From Kwoniella bestiolae CBS 10118 (lineage: Eukaryota > Basidiomycota > Tremellomycetes > Tremellales > Cryptococcaceae), in the NCBI RefSeq assembly GCF_000512585.2, contig NC_089241.1, positions 3,286,001 to 3,350,000 of the forward strand: 64,000 nt of DNA, in the 5' to 3' direction. The position numbers and the translations under genes are program-made. The notes below the pieces were generated by a model. The model was not told where the DNA came from, did not search any database, and saw only the letters and a program-made list of their open reading frames with translations. Below, one piece after another: positions 21,783-32,706 of the stretch. The stretch's first letter is position 1. Every line of letters begins with the position of its first letter.

Positions 21783-22706
21783 TCAAAATCGCAATTGCCT
21801 CGTATCAACTCCCTTTACCGGCCCCTCAATCCCCCCATCTATCGAGGCATTCTTACTCTGCCCAGTCCCAGCTCCAGAGGAAGGATCGACCTCGACGATT
21901 TGAGCGACATGTAATCTCGGTTTAACGTTTAAGCTCGAACAGAGGAGTTTGTATCGCGCTCTGATGTTTGATATTAGACTTGCTAGGTCTACTTCGGAGG
22001 AAGCATTGGTAGCGGTCGGGTTTGGCTGGATTTCAGATGGAGGTCTGGACGGCTGCGAAGGGTTGGTACGTGGGAATGTGGATATGAGAGATAAGAGGAT
22101 TTGAGCGTGGTTTAGTGTTCTACCAGATACCGAATATACATGAAAAGTCAGTACGGTCAATTCGATGTGATGTGATGAGAACACTTCATTTCAAATCTCT
22201 TTATATTGATGGTCCAATCATATACCATATCGTACCGTTCCGATTGATCTCATCCGACCTAATCCAGACTGAAAGCACGCAAAGTGATGTGACGTAGAAT
22301 GATAAGCTCAAACCCACCTAGCATCCTTCCCTTTCCTCCCTCCTCCTTCACCTTCCATTACCTTCCCGCCCAAAAGCTCCACATAAGTCCCAGCCCATCC
22401 CTCATAATATCCAATCTCCTCCCACAGCTCCCACGCTTTCTCTTTGCCCAACTCCCTACCTTCGAACAGGCCGTGGAGTTGGCCGTGCTCATATCCTGCT
22501 TGATAGCCTTGTTTGTAGAATCTGCAGTAGCAGAGGCGGAAGTATATCGGATCAGTATTAGACGACAGACAACATGTTCATATCAAGTGTGACTCATGGA
22601 CGAATAGTGGGAATTGAAGTGAAGTAGAGAGAAGAGATGCTCACGTAGATTCCATATTGGTGATTTCCTCTAACACGTCCCCTTCGGCGGATATGTCGAT
22701 AACCAT
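21783..22706 (-). CDS. LTO1: LTO1/ORAOV1 (Yae1-Lto1 family), Rli1 iron-sulfur cluster adaptor
   Basis: Three exons, 22706-22645, 22521-22318 and 22119-21783, close in phase to 200 aa. The central segment has the deca-GX3 pattern of the Yae1/Lto1 family (G-Y-Q-A-G-Y-E-H-G-Q-L-H-G, then E-I-G-Y-Y-E-G). The C-terminal part carries the L-C-S-S-L-N-V-K-P block equivalent to human ORAOV1 C-S-L-L-N-V-Q-P. Lto1 with Yae1 delivers the ABC protein Rli1/ABCE1 to the cytosolic iron-sulfur assembly machinery. The C-terminal Trp common in CIA substrates and adaptors is not present; the protein ends R-Q-L-R-F. The deca-GX3 exon plus the C-terminal block make the call firm. Confidence 0.9.
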
Positions 22707-22878
22707 ATTATAGTGAGTACTGCTATTGTTCGTGGACATTGCGTTGCAGTATAAAATAGCAGGTAAACGTAGCTTGGAGTGATTATTATGGATTGATGCT
22801 GCCTGACGATAATGGAGCCCAGAAGACGAGAAGTCGACTTTGCGTTGCTTTGATTCAACTTTTTCGACAGCGATTGAC

Positions 22879-23313
22879 CTAAGAAAGTGGAGGTGCGCTT
22901 ACAGTGCACTCGTCCGGTGGCAAGTGGCAAAATACATTCCAGTGAGTAAAACTGCTGGGACAGAGTATGCATGCATGGATCGTAAAATGGCATGTATCAG
23001 CTACTAGAGACTGCAGACGTATGTGTGAGATATCTCGGTTCTTTCCCAGGACTTTGTGAGTCCTGACTACTGTTTGTAGTACAGTGATTGTTCCATCTTC
23101 GGCGAATACTTGAACTGCCTCTTGTCTCCCCTGGATCACAAATAAAAATAATAACCATGCATAACCCCGTAGCCCGTATATAAGAAGTATGACCGGAAGA
23201 GTGATGAGTGACGTAAAATAGAGGATACAAAACACCTAATCAACAGTATAAGACCAACCTCGGAACCATACCAAACCATGTAAGAGAAGAAACTTTCGCT
23301 GAGATTTGATCAT
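22879..23313 (-). CDS. Possible small membrane protein, 132 aa
   Basis: A tentative two-exon model: 23313-23272 and 23235-22879, joined by a 36-nt GT-AG intron in phase 0. The N-terminal half is strongly hydrophobic (about residues 8-30 and 35-48), suggesting two closely spaced membrane segments. The rest is mixed and ends in a Cys/Pro-containing tail. It fits the 670-bp gap between LTO1 and the secreted-protein gene ending at 23375, on the same strand. No homology is recognised and the intron is very short, so this may be spurious or incompletely spliced. Confidence 0.3.
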
Positions 23314-23374
23314 CGTAGAGGGTATCTGAAAGAGTGAAAATGACCCTCGTTCGACTATCAGCTCAAGGTGATCC

Positions 23375-24411
23375 TTAGAGGACACATCCGCAGAGGATGG
23401 CTCCGAGGAGGTTACCAAGGAGTCCGATGAGGAGCTTGAGGACTATGTCACAGATTATCATTAGCTTTGGACTGTTTGTGAGATGGCTGGGAAACGCAGA
23501 GGTGACTTACGGAAGGTGAGAATACCATCAAGGATACATCCAAGGGAGATGAGGATGGTTCCGACAAGCCAGATCAATCCTGAGATGATAGAAGCCAAAC
23601 TTTTGAGGATGAGGGTGAGGCAGACATCGATTCGGACGAGAAGAGCGGCCTGTTCCATCGAGATATCAGCATGATAACATAGCTATACAGTATCACTCCT
23701 TGACCGGAGAAAGATCGATGATGATTAACAGGAGAAGTGTAGACTCACGCATTTAGGTTTCTCTTTGTGTTCAGCCTTGATGGACTTGATGATGATGTTG
23801 ATGTCGACGATGACTTGGGCGAGGATGTTGGCAACTTGGTTCTTGATGTCGCCGTGGCTACACGTACATCAAGACCATACAGTATCAGCACCGATGAACC
23901 AAAACATAGTATCAGGAACAGATGAGGGTAAAGGTATATGTGTGCAGAAGGTACATTGCAAGACCAACTCACGGAGCAATCACAGCACCGAGAACCACAT
24001 CAACGTCAACCGAGAGGTTAAGGTCGATACCCAAGGTGTTACCGCATTTCTCAAGTGCACCAACGATGATGGACAGGGTAGCCTCGACTTCGATCTCGGT
24101 TTGAGATGCTCCGAGGGGTTGACAGCCGTGCTGAAGTCGATCGAAGGGGGATCAGCAACCATCACACCAGAAGTATGGGTAGACAGATCAGACAGGTTAA
24201 GCGGATAGGGAATGGTAGATGATGTGTAGGAGAGAGATGAGAGAAGGATATATGTACTTACAACAGTGTTGGCAAGCTCTTGGACAGTAGCCACAACATC
24301 GACATCTCTTTTCTCAAGGACAAGGTCGGTAGCGCCGAGAGCAGCGGGAGCGGGAGCGGCGAAGACTGACCCAAGGAGGGGAAGAGCGAAGAGGAGGGAG
24401 CTGAATCGCAT
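23375..24411 (-). CDS. Secreted hydrophobic protein, paralog 1 (207 aa)
   Basis: Five exons: 24411-24262, 24130-23973, 23857-23749, 23649-23511, 23442-23375; phases close to 207 aa. A signal peptide at 1-18 (MRFSSLLFALPLLGSVFA) is followed by a Kex2-type Lys34-Arg35 site. The mature part alternates amphipathic helices rich in Val, Leu and Ile with scattered Cys residues and ends in a Leu/Gly-rich segment (LLIGLLGNLLGAIL). The gene at 26298-27246 has the same exon order, phases and an identical 109-nt third exon. The composition suggests a small secreted surface-active or wall-associated protein. The family is unknown to me; it is not a classical hydrophobin, since the eight-Cys pattern is absent. 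Confidence 0.8.
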
Positions 24412-26297
24412 CTTGCTTGGTTGGTGTCGATTGGATTGGATCGAGTAAAGTTATGAGGTTTAGTAAGTTTAGTGAATGTGAAGAGAAAGATTGTTGGTGA
24501 AGAAATGGGAAGTTGAGAGTCGAGGATGAGAGGGGTATTTATACCTTTTCCCTCGACCCCAGGGAGAGAAGCCGGTAAGATAGTATCGTACCATCGTTAC
24601 TTTAGCCGATGAGGACCGACCGTAGCAAGTCCTCGGACAGCTCAAGTTTGCTCTCGTTCTCATGATCGGAATGCCAATCTCCGCTGAAGCGAACAAGCTA
24701 AGTCGAGTAGCTTAGATGAAATTGTTAATCTAAATTTTGTTTTTGTTTTATCGAGGATCAAGTATGGCTGTAGATCCAGGTCCGAAATTGAAAGGATGTG
24801 TATTTTGCAACAATGTTCAGCATCAGCATGATCTAGAATAATTCCTGCGAGAGGTCATCTGACTTGAGAGTCAGGGCAGGAAATATACTTGAATCGCAGG
24901 ACACCATACAAGTAAACGAGCGAAGGGCGTTGAACACTATTTTACACCGATGAGGTATTATGTTTCGCTAGTAACATGCCTTCTCCCTGTTCTGCCACAT
25001 TCAAAAAAAAAAAAACGGTCCAAAGGAGCGGTACGGTGTGTGCGTTTAATGGATTGATGGTGAAAGTCAAAACCTTGATGCGAAGGGCGTCATAATTCAC
25101 CCTTCTAAGGATAGAATGTATGTTTCTTGGCAATCAATCTAGCAATTTGTTCCGAGATATTACGAGGGGAACCGAATAGACGCTCGGTCAACCGAAATCG
25201 ATTACTTTCATGCATTCATCTAGATTTATTGTTTTGATGTCGGTGATGAATGATGTTTGATCCGGTATAATAGTATCAGATAAAATTGACCATCATGACG
25301 TCTTTTTTTCGTCGACTCGACCAACCGTCATAGATCCATGATGACAATGCGCTGGTACAGGATCAGCCGCATCAGGTATTCTAGATTTTGAGGTTATGGC
25401 TGCCTTGGTCTTCTTACTGATAGTCAGATCTTGGGAATCACCTCGATCATCTCGATCAGATGTAATCATTAGAGTAAGACCCTCTTTCTACCCATACCTC
25501 GAGGAGAAACAGGCAGGAGCAAAAAAGATCCAATTGTTCGGCACTTCCAAAATCCAAACGTCTACTGCAGCTAGTTTGAGAAGCTAGATCAATCAGACCT
25601 ACCAATCCAATCTCGGAATGAGCTTCAACTCCCCCGAGAGAGAGGAAAAGGCGATCATGCTTGATCGACCTCACTCGGACTATACTCTCCGAGAGCGTGT
25701 TCCAGGTGTCTTGAGCGTGAACGACTGTATTGGGCCAGACCTCAACCTGTCCAGCTGACCTATCATCAGGCTTGACGTCGGCTAAAGTGGGAATGACTGA
25801 GTCATAGCTACTTTCCCAGACTGCTGCTGCCGATCAGGTAAGAGAACGTCAGTCGCTTCGTACGAACAAGGGGATGACCGTTCTGTTCGCGATCTTTAAA
25901 TGGTAATGGCGGGTGGTATAGGACATAAAGCTATGCAAGCGTGGCTAAAGGACGATCAGCGCCGGGAAGGAGCGGCATGATCCGAGTGGCAGTTTCAGTA
26001 GAGTACAGTATAGTGTTTACAATATTGTTCTCTTGTATGGGCGAGGGCGAAGGGAGATCCCTCGCTTTTGCCAGCATGATCCACGAAGCTAATGAGATAT
26101 GATTATCCACTTAGAGAAGAAGTGTAACTCGCTACACGTGCATCATGCATTAACTCGTTATGATAGGTATTAAAGGATTCATCAAAGGTATTTACTGGAT
26201 TACGGGATTGCTACAGGGAAAGAGAGGGTTGTCCATTCTACATTATCACTGAGTAATGAGTAATAAAGGCAACGGTCTGTTTTGGCGTTTTTAACGC
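24412..26297. other. Intergenic region between the secreted paralogs, 1.9 kb
   Basis: The longest gene-free stretch in the window. The first part is the promoter of paralog 1 (its T-rich, CT-rich leader lies just upstream of 24411). A 13-nt A run lies near 25003-25015. Frames at 25396-25587 (plus) and 25456-25674 (minus) show nothing recognisable, and I found no decayed third copy of the secreted family. Confidence 0.5.
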
Positions 26298-27246
26298 TTA
26301 GTGACCACCTCCGAGGAGACCACCGACGAGACCACCAACGGTACCGAGAAGAACAGAGAGGAGCCCACCAACGAGAGCATCGAGGAGACCGAGGACTGTG
26401 ATCCATCACAGCTCATCAATTCTGCTCTTTGGATTCGTTTTGAAAGACGGGAGAAGAGGTTACTTACCTCCACCAAGCATTTGAGGTCTACGAGGATACC
26501 AGCAACGAGGGTGAGGACACCGGCGAGGATAGCTTCGACACCTTTGAGGATGAGGGTGAGAGCAGAGTCGATTTGAGCGAGGAGAGCGGCCTGGAGAACA
26601 TCATACCATCTCATCAATATCTGTTCATCTCGGCTCTCGAATAGGTAGTGGAGAGAGAATACTCACAACAACGGAGATAGAGGCAACTTCAGGAGTGATA
26701 GAACCGACGAGAGTGTTGACTTGGACAACGACTCGGGCGAGGACTTCAGCAACTTCTTGGGTGACGTCTTGTCTTCTACGTATTCATACCTTCATCAGCG
26801 TTGACCATGTGACGAATGATTAAATCACGCTAGATGGAGAGACAAGAATACTCACTTGGCAAGAGCAGCAATCTCAACATCAGCTTCAACATCGAGACCA
26901 ATGGCAATACCCAAAGCATCACCACATCTGTTGAAAGCGCCAACGACGACTTGGAGACAGGCGGTAACCTCGGCTTCGACTGATAGGTCGGAGAGGGAAC
27001 CAGCGGCGAGCTGAGTGCAATTGGAAACAATCAGAACTAGTATAGATCAAATACCCAGGGATAGTTGAGATAGATAGGAGAGAGGAAAGACGAGGAGAGG
27101 GAACTTACCACATCAGCCTCAAGTTGGGTAACAACAGCCAAAACATCTACTTCCCTAGTAGCGATGGCATTCTCCTTGATGGGAGTAGGAGCAGCGAGGA
27201 CTGATCCAATGAGGGGAAGAGCGCAAAGGAGAGGAGCGAATCGCAT
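26298..27246 (-). CDS. Secreted hydrophobic protein, paralog 2 (208 aa)
   Basis: Exons 27246-27109, 27010-26856, 26775-26667, 26590-26464 and 26395-26298 give 208 aa. A signal peptide (MRFAPLLCALPLIGSVLAA) is followed by helices matching paralog 1 and a Leu/Gly-rich end (V-L-G-L-L-D...G-G-L-L-G-G-G-H). The Kex2 Lys-Arg of paralog 1 is Thr-Arg here. The fourth donor is ambiguous: the best consensus gtaagt (at 26467) puts exon 5 in another open frame, while gtaacc four bases downstream restores the paralog-like Leu/Gly C-terminus, which I chose. Promoter and spacing suggest the two genes are expressed independently. Confidence 0.75.
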
Positions 27247-28270
27247 TGTATAAATGTATTTATGTGTCTAAGTGTAAGAGTAAGAGGTGTAGAGAGTTGT
27301 GGATCGGGGTTTGGTAATGAATGTGAAATAAGTTGGTTATGTTGTTTTACGTTGGAATGTTGTGAGTGAAGCAAGAAGAGAAGAGGGGAAAGCGATGAGA
27401 ATGAGGATGTTTATATATCTTCGTTCGAGTCATATCCTTCATCTTGGTCGGTTGAGGATTGTTTATCTTTGCAAGTCTTATGATACGGGACGAGGGGAGG
27501 TGGAAAACAGATAGTCGCGTTTGAAGGAGCTTGAGCGGAGGACAATGCGATTGATAGGTTCAAACGATAGACCGAAGGTGTGGTAGAGCATACGGCTAAT
27601 TTAGTCTCTTACCATTCCGAGTTTGTTCGGTTTGCATCGCATCGCAGATGGAATGTCTTGTGGTCATCCGCAAATAACAGTAAAGAAAGGTCAATCCTTA
27701 GCTCGAATGCAATAACGCAAGGTGCCACATTTTTTAATCTAATCTAGTGCGAACAAAAGGATGAGTGATGATAAACGATCGATCCGACCCGTGCGTCAGT
27801 CTACTCTTTCATTAAGTGAAGTGCATAAACCCCATGGAGAAGGTCTTTGCGATATATGAAATCACACGAGAACTTTGCTGGGAATCCGTTTCACGCTAAA
27901 TATGCATACACGCTAAATATGCATACATACAATGCACAAGGGATGTGTTCGAGGCTAAATGCGCCTCTGACGTGTGTATATGAATGTGGTCCGTGTGTGA
28001 TGAAGGGTAAGTCAAATTACAGTACAGTACTACAGTCAAGGTCACTCAGAAACGAAAATCGTACTAAGTGCTCGTTGCGCTGCATGACTAGCTTCTTTAC
28101 ATCTGCATCATCGCATATCATCCATCATCATCATAGTAAGTATTGCTACAAATCAACCTTTCCATTATACGTATAGTGATATCAAATCGTCATTTCGTGT
28201 CACAGATACTATACAAGAGGTTTTCATATCTTCAGGAATTTACCATTGTACCTCTTGGTTCGTCACTTGT
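27247..28270. other. Intergenic region, 1 kb, with a 17-nt tandem duplication
   Basis: Contains the promoter of secreted paralog 2 and the 3' flank of the surface-protein gene. A plus frame at 27847-28176 is open but has no recognisable content. A perfect 17-nt direct duplication lies at 27893-27926. Confidence 0.4.
27893..27926. repeat. 17-nt perfect tandem duplication
   Basis: acgctaaatatgcatac occurs at 27893-27909 and again at 27910-27926 without mismatch. It is about 650 bp upstream of the minus-strand secreted gene start. Confidence 0.85.
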
Positions 28271-30466
28271 TCATCTAAAACTAGGAATGGGAATCTCAGC
28301 CAATTCCCCTCCATGTCCCTTCGGAGCCTCCACATCAGGCATGCGATTCATCATAGCTCTAGGCGGTTGTCTGAGCTCCTGTTGCAAATTCGTACTCGCA
28401 TGCGGTATCATATTCTTTGGTATTTGCGTTTGCGCCTGTGTTTGTGGGATAGATGGAATTGGTTCCTCTGGTTGTTGAGGAGTATTACCCTTGTTAATCC
28501 ATGGTAACAAATTCGATGTGGGAGGTTCAGTATATTCGGATTGCGGTCTCGTCTGATCGCCCGTAAAGGACTCGTACAGGCTTATGCCGTCCACATCAGA
28601 CGGTACGGCCGGGATCGTCCTGACTGTTTTGACAGTCTCGTTTCGTCCAAGCCTGGATGTAGGTATGGGAGGGACAAATGGATTTCCGCCCTGGGTTTCT
28701 CCTTCTGATCGCTGTGAGGCATTTCGTCGTAATAGCTCTGGTGACATATCTTCAGCCAGACTCGCATTCATCTCGCCCTCATACTCATCGTTGTAGATGA
28801 ATGTCGTACGTCCGTCGCTGATAGGTAAAGAAGTGTTGGTAGGGTAGAATAGATTATCTTCGAATGGATTCTGATTTCGATTTTGATGTTCGGTATGTGT
28901 TCCATTGAAATGGGGATTAGAAGAGGTAACCATATATTGAGTTTCCCTCCTTCCGTTATTGTCGTAGGGGTATTCAACGAACTGTTCGACGACGCTGGGA
29001 TCGTACCAGTCCTCGTCGTCGTCCGTGAGATTCCCTCTTTGTCGATGATGATACGGTGTAATTGGATCAGCAGCGCCAAAGGATGATCCGGTGATTCGAT
29101 TGTGGTGCATGGGCGAAAACTTCTCGTTTATGGTATCATCATCTGAGAACATCGCTTCTCGAGCTTTTCGCTTTCGCTACGCCATCGAACACGAAATCAG
29201 CTTCGACATATCTAGTGAAAGATGGACTGGATTGGTCAGAGATGTTGCACCAAGAGAAAACTTACCCATTGATACCATGCGAGATACAGTAAGATCAGTC
29301 CCACCAGTACACCCCCTACTATTCCTATAAACATCGTACTGCATCAGCTCTGCACATGTGTCCCGTATAGTCATGTTTGATCCCTGATGTCTGATACTCA
29401 CCAACAATAGCCACCGAACTCAGCTTACCACCCTCACCGCTATTCGTATCAGGATTGGAGTTCGACTGCGCAGAGTCCGCACCAAGAGTGGCAGAGGGTC
29501 CACCTGTCTCTGAGGCTTGGTCACCATCGCTAGCAGTAGGATCCAAGGGATGGTCGATTGATCCACTTGATTTCGATGATGCTAATGACAGATCGACATG
29601 AGCATGTATATACGCGAGGAAGCCGGCTAGAACAACATATAAGATGAGACATACCAATACTGATTACCTGAGACGAAGACGAAAATGTTACTGCACTAGT
29701 TTCGGGTTCTGCCCCAGAGCTCGACTCCACCTCTAGATGTGCCAAAGCCAACTGAGAACGCTCTACCGTCCCGTAGCTCTCCGAAGTAGATGATTCGGGT
29801 GTCTCGTACGCAGTCGAGTAGGTGGAAGTGTAGGACGTTATTGTTTGCTCAGAGGTAGAGGTGAATGGCACGGGGGGTGGAATCGGAGAGATAGATGAAG
29901 TAGCGATCCTACGAATGATTGATAAATAAGCCTTTTTCGATAGCCTATCGAGGCCAGGTGACTTACGTAGAAGATGACTGGGAATAACTTTCACTTGTCC
30001 TCGTAGAGACAAGAGAGGAAGTACTTGAAAAAGTGGTCCGTCGTTCAGTACTGGTCTCAGCTGTCGTGTGAGATGAACTTTGTCGATTGGTTATCTCCGA
30101 TGTAGAGCTCGTGGAGGTCGATGACGCCGTAGCAGTAGTAGTATGCTCAGTTGCTGTGGTCAGCTCTGTTGGTCTGATGCTGGTGGTCTCGATACTTTCC
30201 GTGCTTGTTTCTTCTAGAGTTGTCAACGTCCCCACTTGAGAGGCGGTGGTGACAGTGGAGCTTGAAGTGACCCCATCTTGACTAGAGGTCGACTTGAGAG
30301 TCTCAGTATCGGTCGAAGTTGCTTCTTGAGCAATGGTGGGATTGATAGCTCCGGTAAGAGGGGTGGTCGGTAAAGCTGAAGAGTGGGTATCAAGAACAGA
30401 AGAAGTAGGAGCGATCAATCCGTCTTCTGAAGGGGTGGTATTGAGAATGTCTTCCAGATTGGACAT
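28271..30466 (-). CDS. Ser/Thr-rich single-pass surface protein, 632 aa
   Basis: Five exons: 30466-29967, 29908-29655, 29581-29402, 29324-29266, 29176-28271; phases close. Residues 1-310 are an extremely Ser/Thr-rich, probably O-mannosylated ectodomain. One exon encodes a Gly-rich membrane helix (about 312-331, G-I-V-G-G-V-L-V-G-L-I-L-L-Y). It is followed by an Arg/Lys stop-transfer cluster (R-K-R-K) and a 300-residue acidic, Pro/Gln-rich cytosolic tail. The layout resembles Mid2/Wsc-like wall sensors, but there is no recognised WSC domain and no cleavable signal peptide (N-terminus MSNLEDIL), so type III insertion is implied. An upstream exon supplying a signal peptide is possible but not found. 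The function is inferred only from architecture. Confidence 0.8.
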
Positions 30467-31008
30467 TGTGCTTGAGGTGATCTAGGGACGAAAAGTAGGT
30501 CGGAGATCTCAACGCGATCGGACCAAAGAGGCGAGATGTTATTACTGAAAAATGAGAGACTTGAGGTTGGTAATGAGTGTGCAAATATGATTATACAAGT
30601 AAGACATAAGACGCTGAAGACGAAAAGACCGAGAAGAGATAACAAAGTGATCACAAGAAGATATGTTTGTACTTGAAGAGTAGAGGGTGTTTTTAGTATA
30701 GACTGGCTATGTAGATGAGATAGTATGTGGTATGCTGTGTCTACTCGAGACAGCAGTGATATTTGCGTGTTGATTCGTCAGTCACTTTAAATTGAGATCA
30801 GCAAGTAAGTGAACAAATCAAGGGATTAAAGAAAGGAAGTCTCTTCAAAAGATCAATAACACTCGATGTTACATATCTCCCTCGTCCTTTTACTCGTGTG
30901 AAGGAGATGTAAGTATATTAAGCCTTTCTAAACATAGATAACACAAATCTTACCGTAAACGAAACATGCATCATCCTGAGACTCTAGTACCTTTTATGAA
31001 CGGCTATC
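30467..31008. other. Intergenic region between EMC3 end and surface-protein start
   Basis: About 540 bp; presumably the promoter of the minus-strand surface protein and the 3' UTR of EMC3. No other feature seen. Confidence 0.4.
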
Positions 31009-32348
31009 TCATAGCTTGTTGAAACTTTTCAATATTCTATTTTCTATACCGTCACCAACCCATTTGTACATCCCTTCTGCAAGTGCTAGATTCTCGACCT
31101 CACTCTTGAATAGTTTGGACATGTCTGGTTGACCAGGTCCACCCATCATTCCTGCGCCTGCACCCGAGAGGGAGGACATGGCTGTGAGATCTCTTGTGTC
31201 GACGGCGGCTGCGGGTCGGGCAAATGGTCAATCAGTAGCATATCATTGAATGAAGATGTGTGAGTATGAGCAGAGATGCTTACAGTTGTTTGACCCCAAG
31301 ATAAGCTTGAATACACCGTTCAAACCGAATAAGTTGAGGAAGTACCATGATAATGCGCTACAACCCAAGACATATTAGATCGACATCAGACTGGATTGCC
31401 AAGGGAGGATGGAAATCAGAGACTTACGATACCCATTTGACATCCAAATCAGGCATAGGGATATCCCTCGATAAAAGCGACTTGAAGCCAGCAGTCAAGG
31501 GGAACGGTAATCTCACTGACAAGTAGACAAAGGATTATATCAGCTACAGCACCCAGCTTCATGCGCAAGTGAAACGATGACTTACTCAGAACAAACCCAG
31601 AGAAAAAGACGTTGATATATTGCATGATGACCATGTTAGGTACCCTAATCACACATACGTATATCAGCTTTCCTAACCTGATCTTAAATCATAGAAAAAG
31701 CTGAAACTCACATCATCACACCTTGTTTCTTCATCCCTTCCATCATAGTGTCCATTTGACCATTATCAAATGGATTTGCCGGTGCTGCATCGTCCCCTTC
31801 CTTCTTGATTGATGGTTTGAGGTATTCACCTGATGATAGTGCCGCTGCGAAAGACGTGGAGAACGATCGGTATTGCGTAGGAGGTAGAGGTGAGAGCGGG
31901 GCGGTTGCGCGAAGCAAGGCTGCTCGACCCAACGCTCGCCTGAAATCTCACACTCAGCTTCGACACGATTACAAATAACGCAGCAGCTGCACTTACTGCT
32001 CTCTCACAGCTGCTGCAGGCTGTTTCTTCGGAGGTGAATTGAGGAGAAGGGTGACATAGTGACGTAGCACACCAACTAATACCTGATACAACAGAAGGTG
32101 AGCTGACATGCTTTCTATAAAGGAACGGAAACGTAAGCTCACCATAATGAGGGTGATAGGTATCAGCACCCAGTCCTACAAGGGCAAGAGTCAGCATGAC
32201 AGCGACGAGGTAGCCTAAAAGTAGCTATCACTCACCCGGATGGACGGGTCGAGATACAAGTCTTGCCTATACAGTCGCTAATCAGCAACTCTCATCATAG
32301 CCATGTAAGCAAGTAGCACGGCTCGACTCACTCTGCCTTAACCGTCAT
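31009..32348 (-). CDS. EMC3: EMC3, ER membrane protein complex subunit 3
   Basis: Nine exons: 32348-32332, 32266-32236, 32175-32143, 32082-31997, 31939-31712, 31644-31586, 31515-31428, 31357-31284, 31208-31009. Every phase closes to 271 aa. Landmarks shared with human EMC3 are the D-P-S-I-R-D-W-V-L-I-P start of the first membrane helix, a G-V-L-R-H-Y-V motif, the N-M-V...F-F-S-G-F-V second helix, L-R-L-P-F-P-L-T, and S-W-Y-F-L-N-L-F-G-L-N before the third helix. EMC3 belongs to the Oxa1/YidC insertase superfamily and forms the intramembrane core of the EMC, which inserts tail-anchored and multipass proteins into the ER membrane. It shares a 358-bp divergent promoter with alanyl-tRNA synthetase. 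Confidence 0.95.
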
Positions 32349-32706
32349 GATGAATACCTATTTTGATTACAGACGAAGATGAGCAGTGTAATGACTAAAT
32401 AGGTGAAGCTATGCTAGACTCTCTTGTCACCATCGTCTTGATGCTCATCTACGTATATATATATATACGCTAGCGTGCATCTGCCACGTGTTTTCGAAGA
32501 GGTCACGTGATTTTGCCTCTTATCGACTCCAAATGCAGCATCCCATCCCATCCTTGAACTTTGTCCTCCATTCTCAATTCGCCTCCTCATTCTCCTCGTC
32601 ATTCTTCTATCAGTTTCATCCCATCCTTGCCCGTGTCCTCATCTTTCGACTCGACTCGTAGCAACACCTGCAACGCGTCCATTCAGAAAAGATCATAGCT
32701 TTTTGA
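32349..32706. promoter_or_regulatory. Bidirectional promoter EMC3 / alanyl-tRNA synthetase
   Basis: The 358 bp separate the EMC3 ATG (minus) from the first AlaRS ATG (plus). They contain an 18-bp perfect TA-rich palindrome at 32452-32469 and two CACGTG boxes at 32485-32490 and 32504-32509, 19 bp apart; the second reads GTCACGTGA, a Cbf1-type site. The region downstream is C/T-rich on the plus strand, as expected near a fungal transcription start. Factor binding is inferred. Confidence 0.45.

Noticed and set aside
21328..21808. Overlapping minus ORFs after LTO1
   Set aside because: Start codons are not ATG; position fits the LTO1 3' UTR.
25396..25674. Plus and minus ORFs between the secreted paralogs, considered as a third decayed copy
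   Set aside because: No signal peptide or shared block with the paralogs.
27847..28176. 109-codon plus ORF
   Set aside because: Tyr/Cys/His-rich without a domain, over a tandem duplication; likely chance.
30067..30403. Ser/Thr-rich repeats considered as a separate minisatellite
   Set aside because: They are codon-level low complexity in the surface protein, not a DNA-level tandem array.
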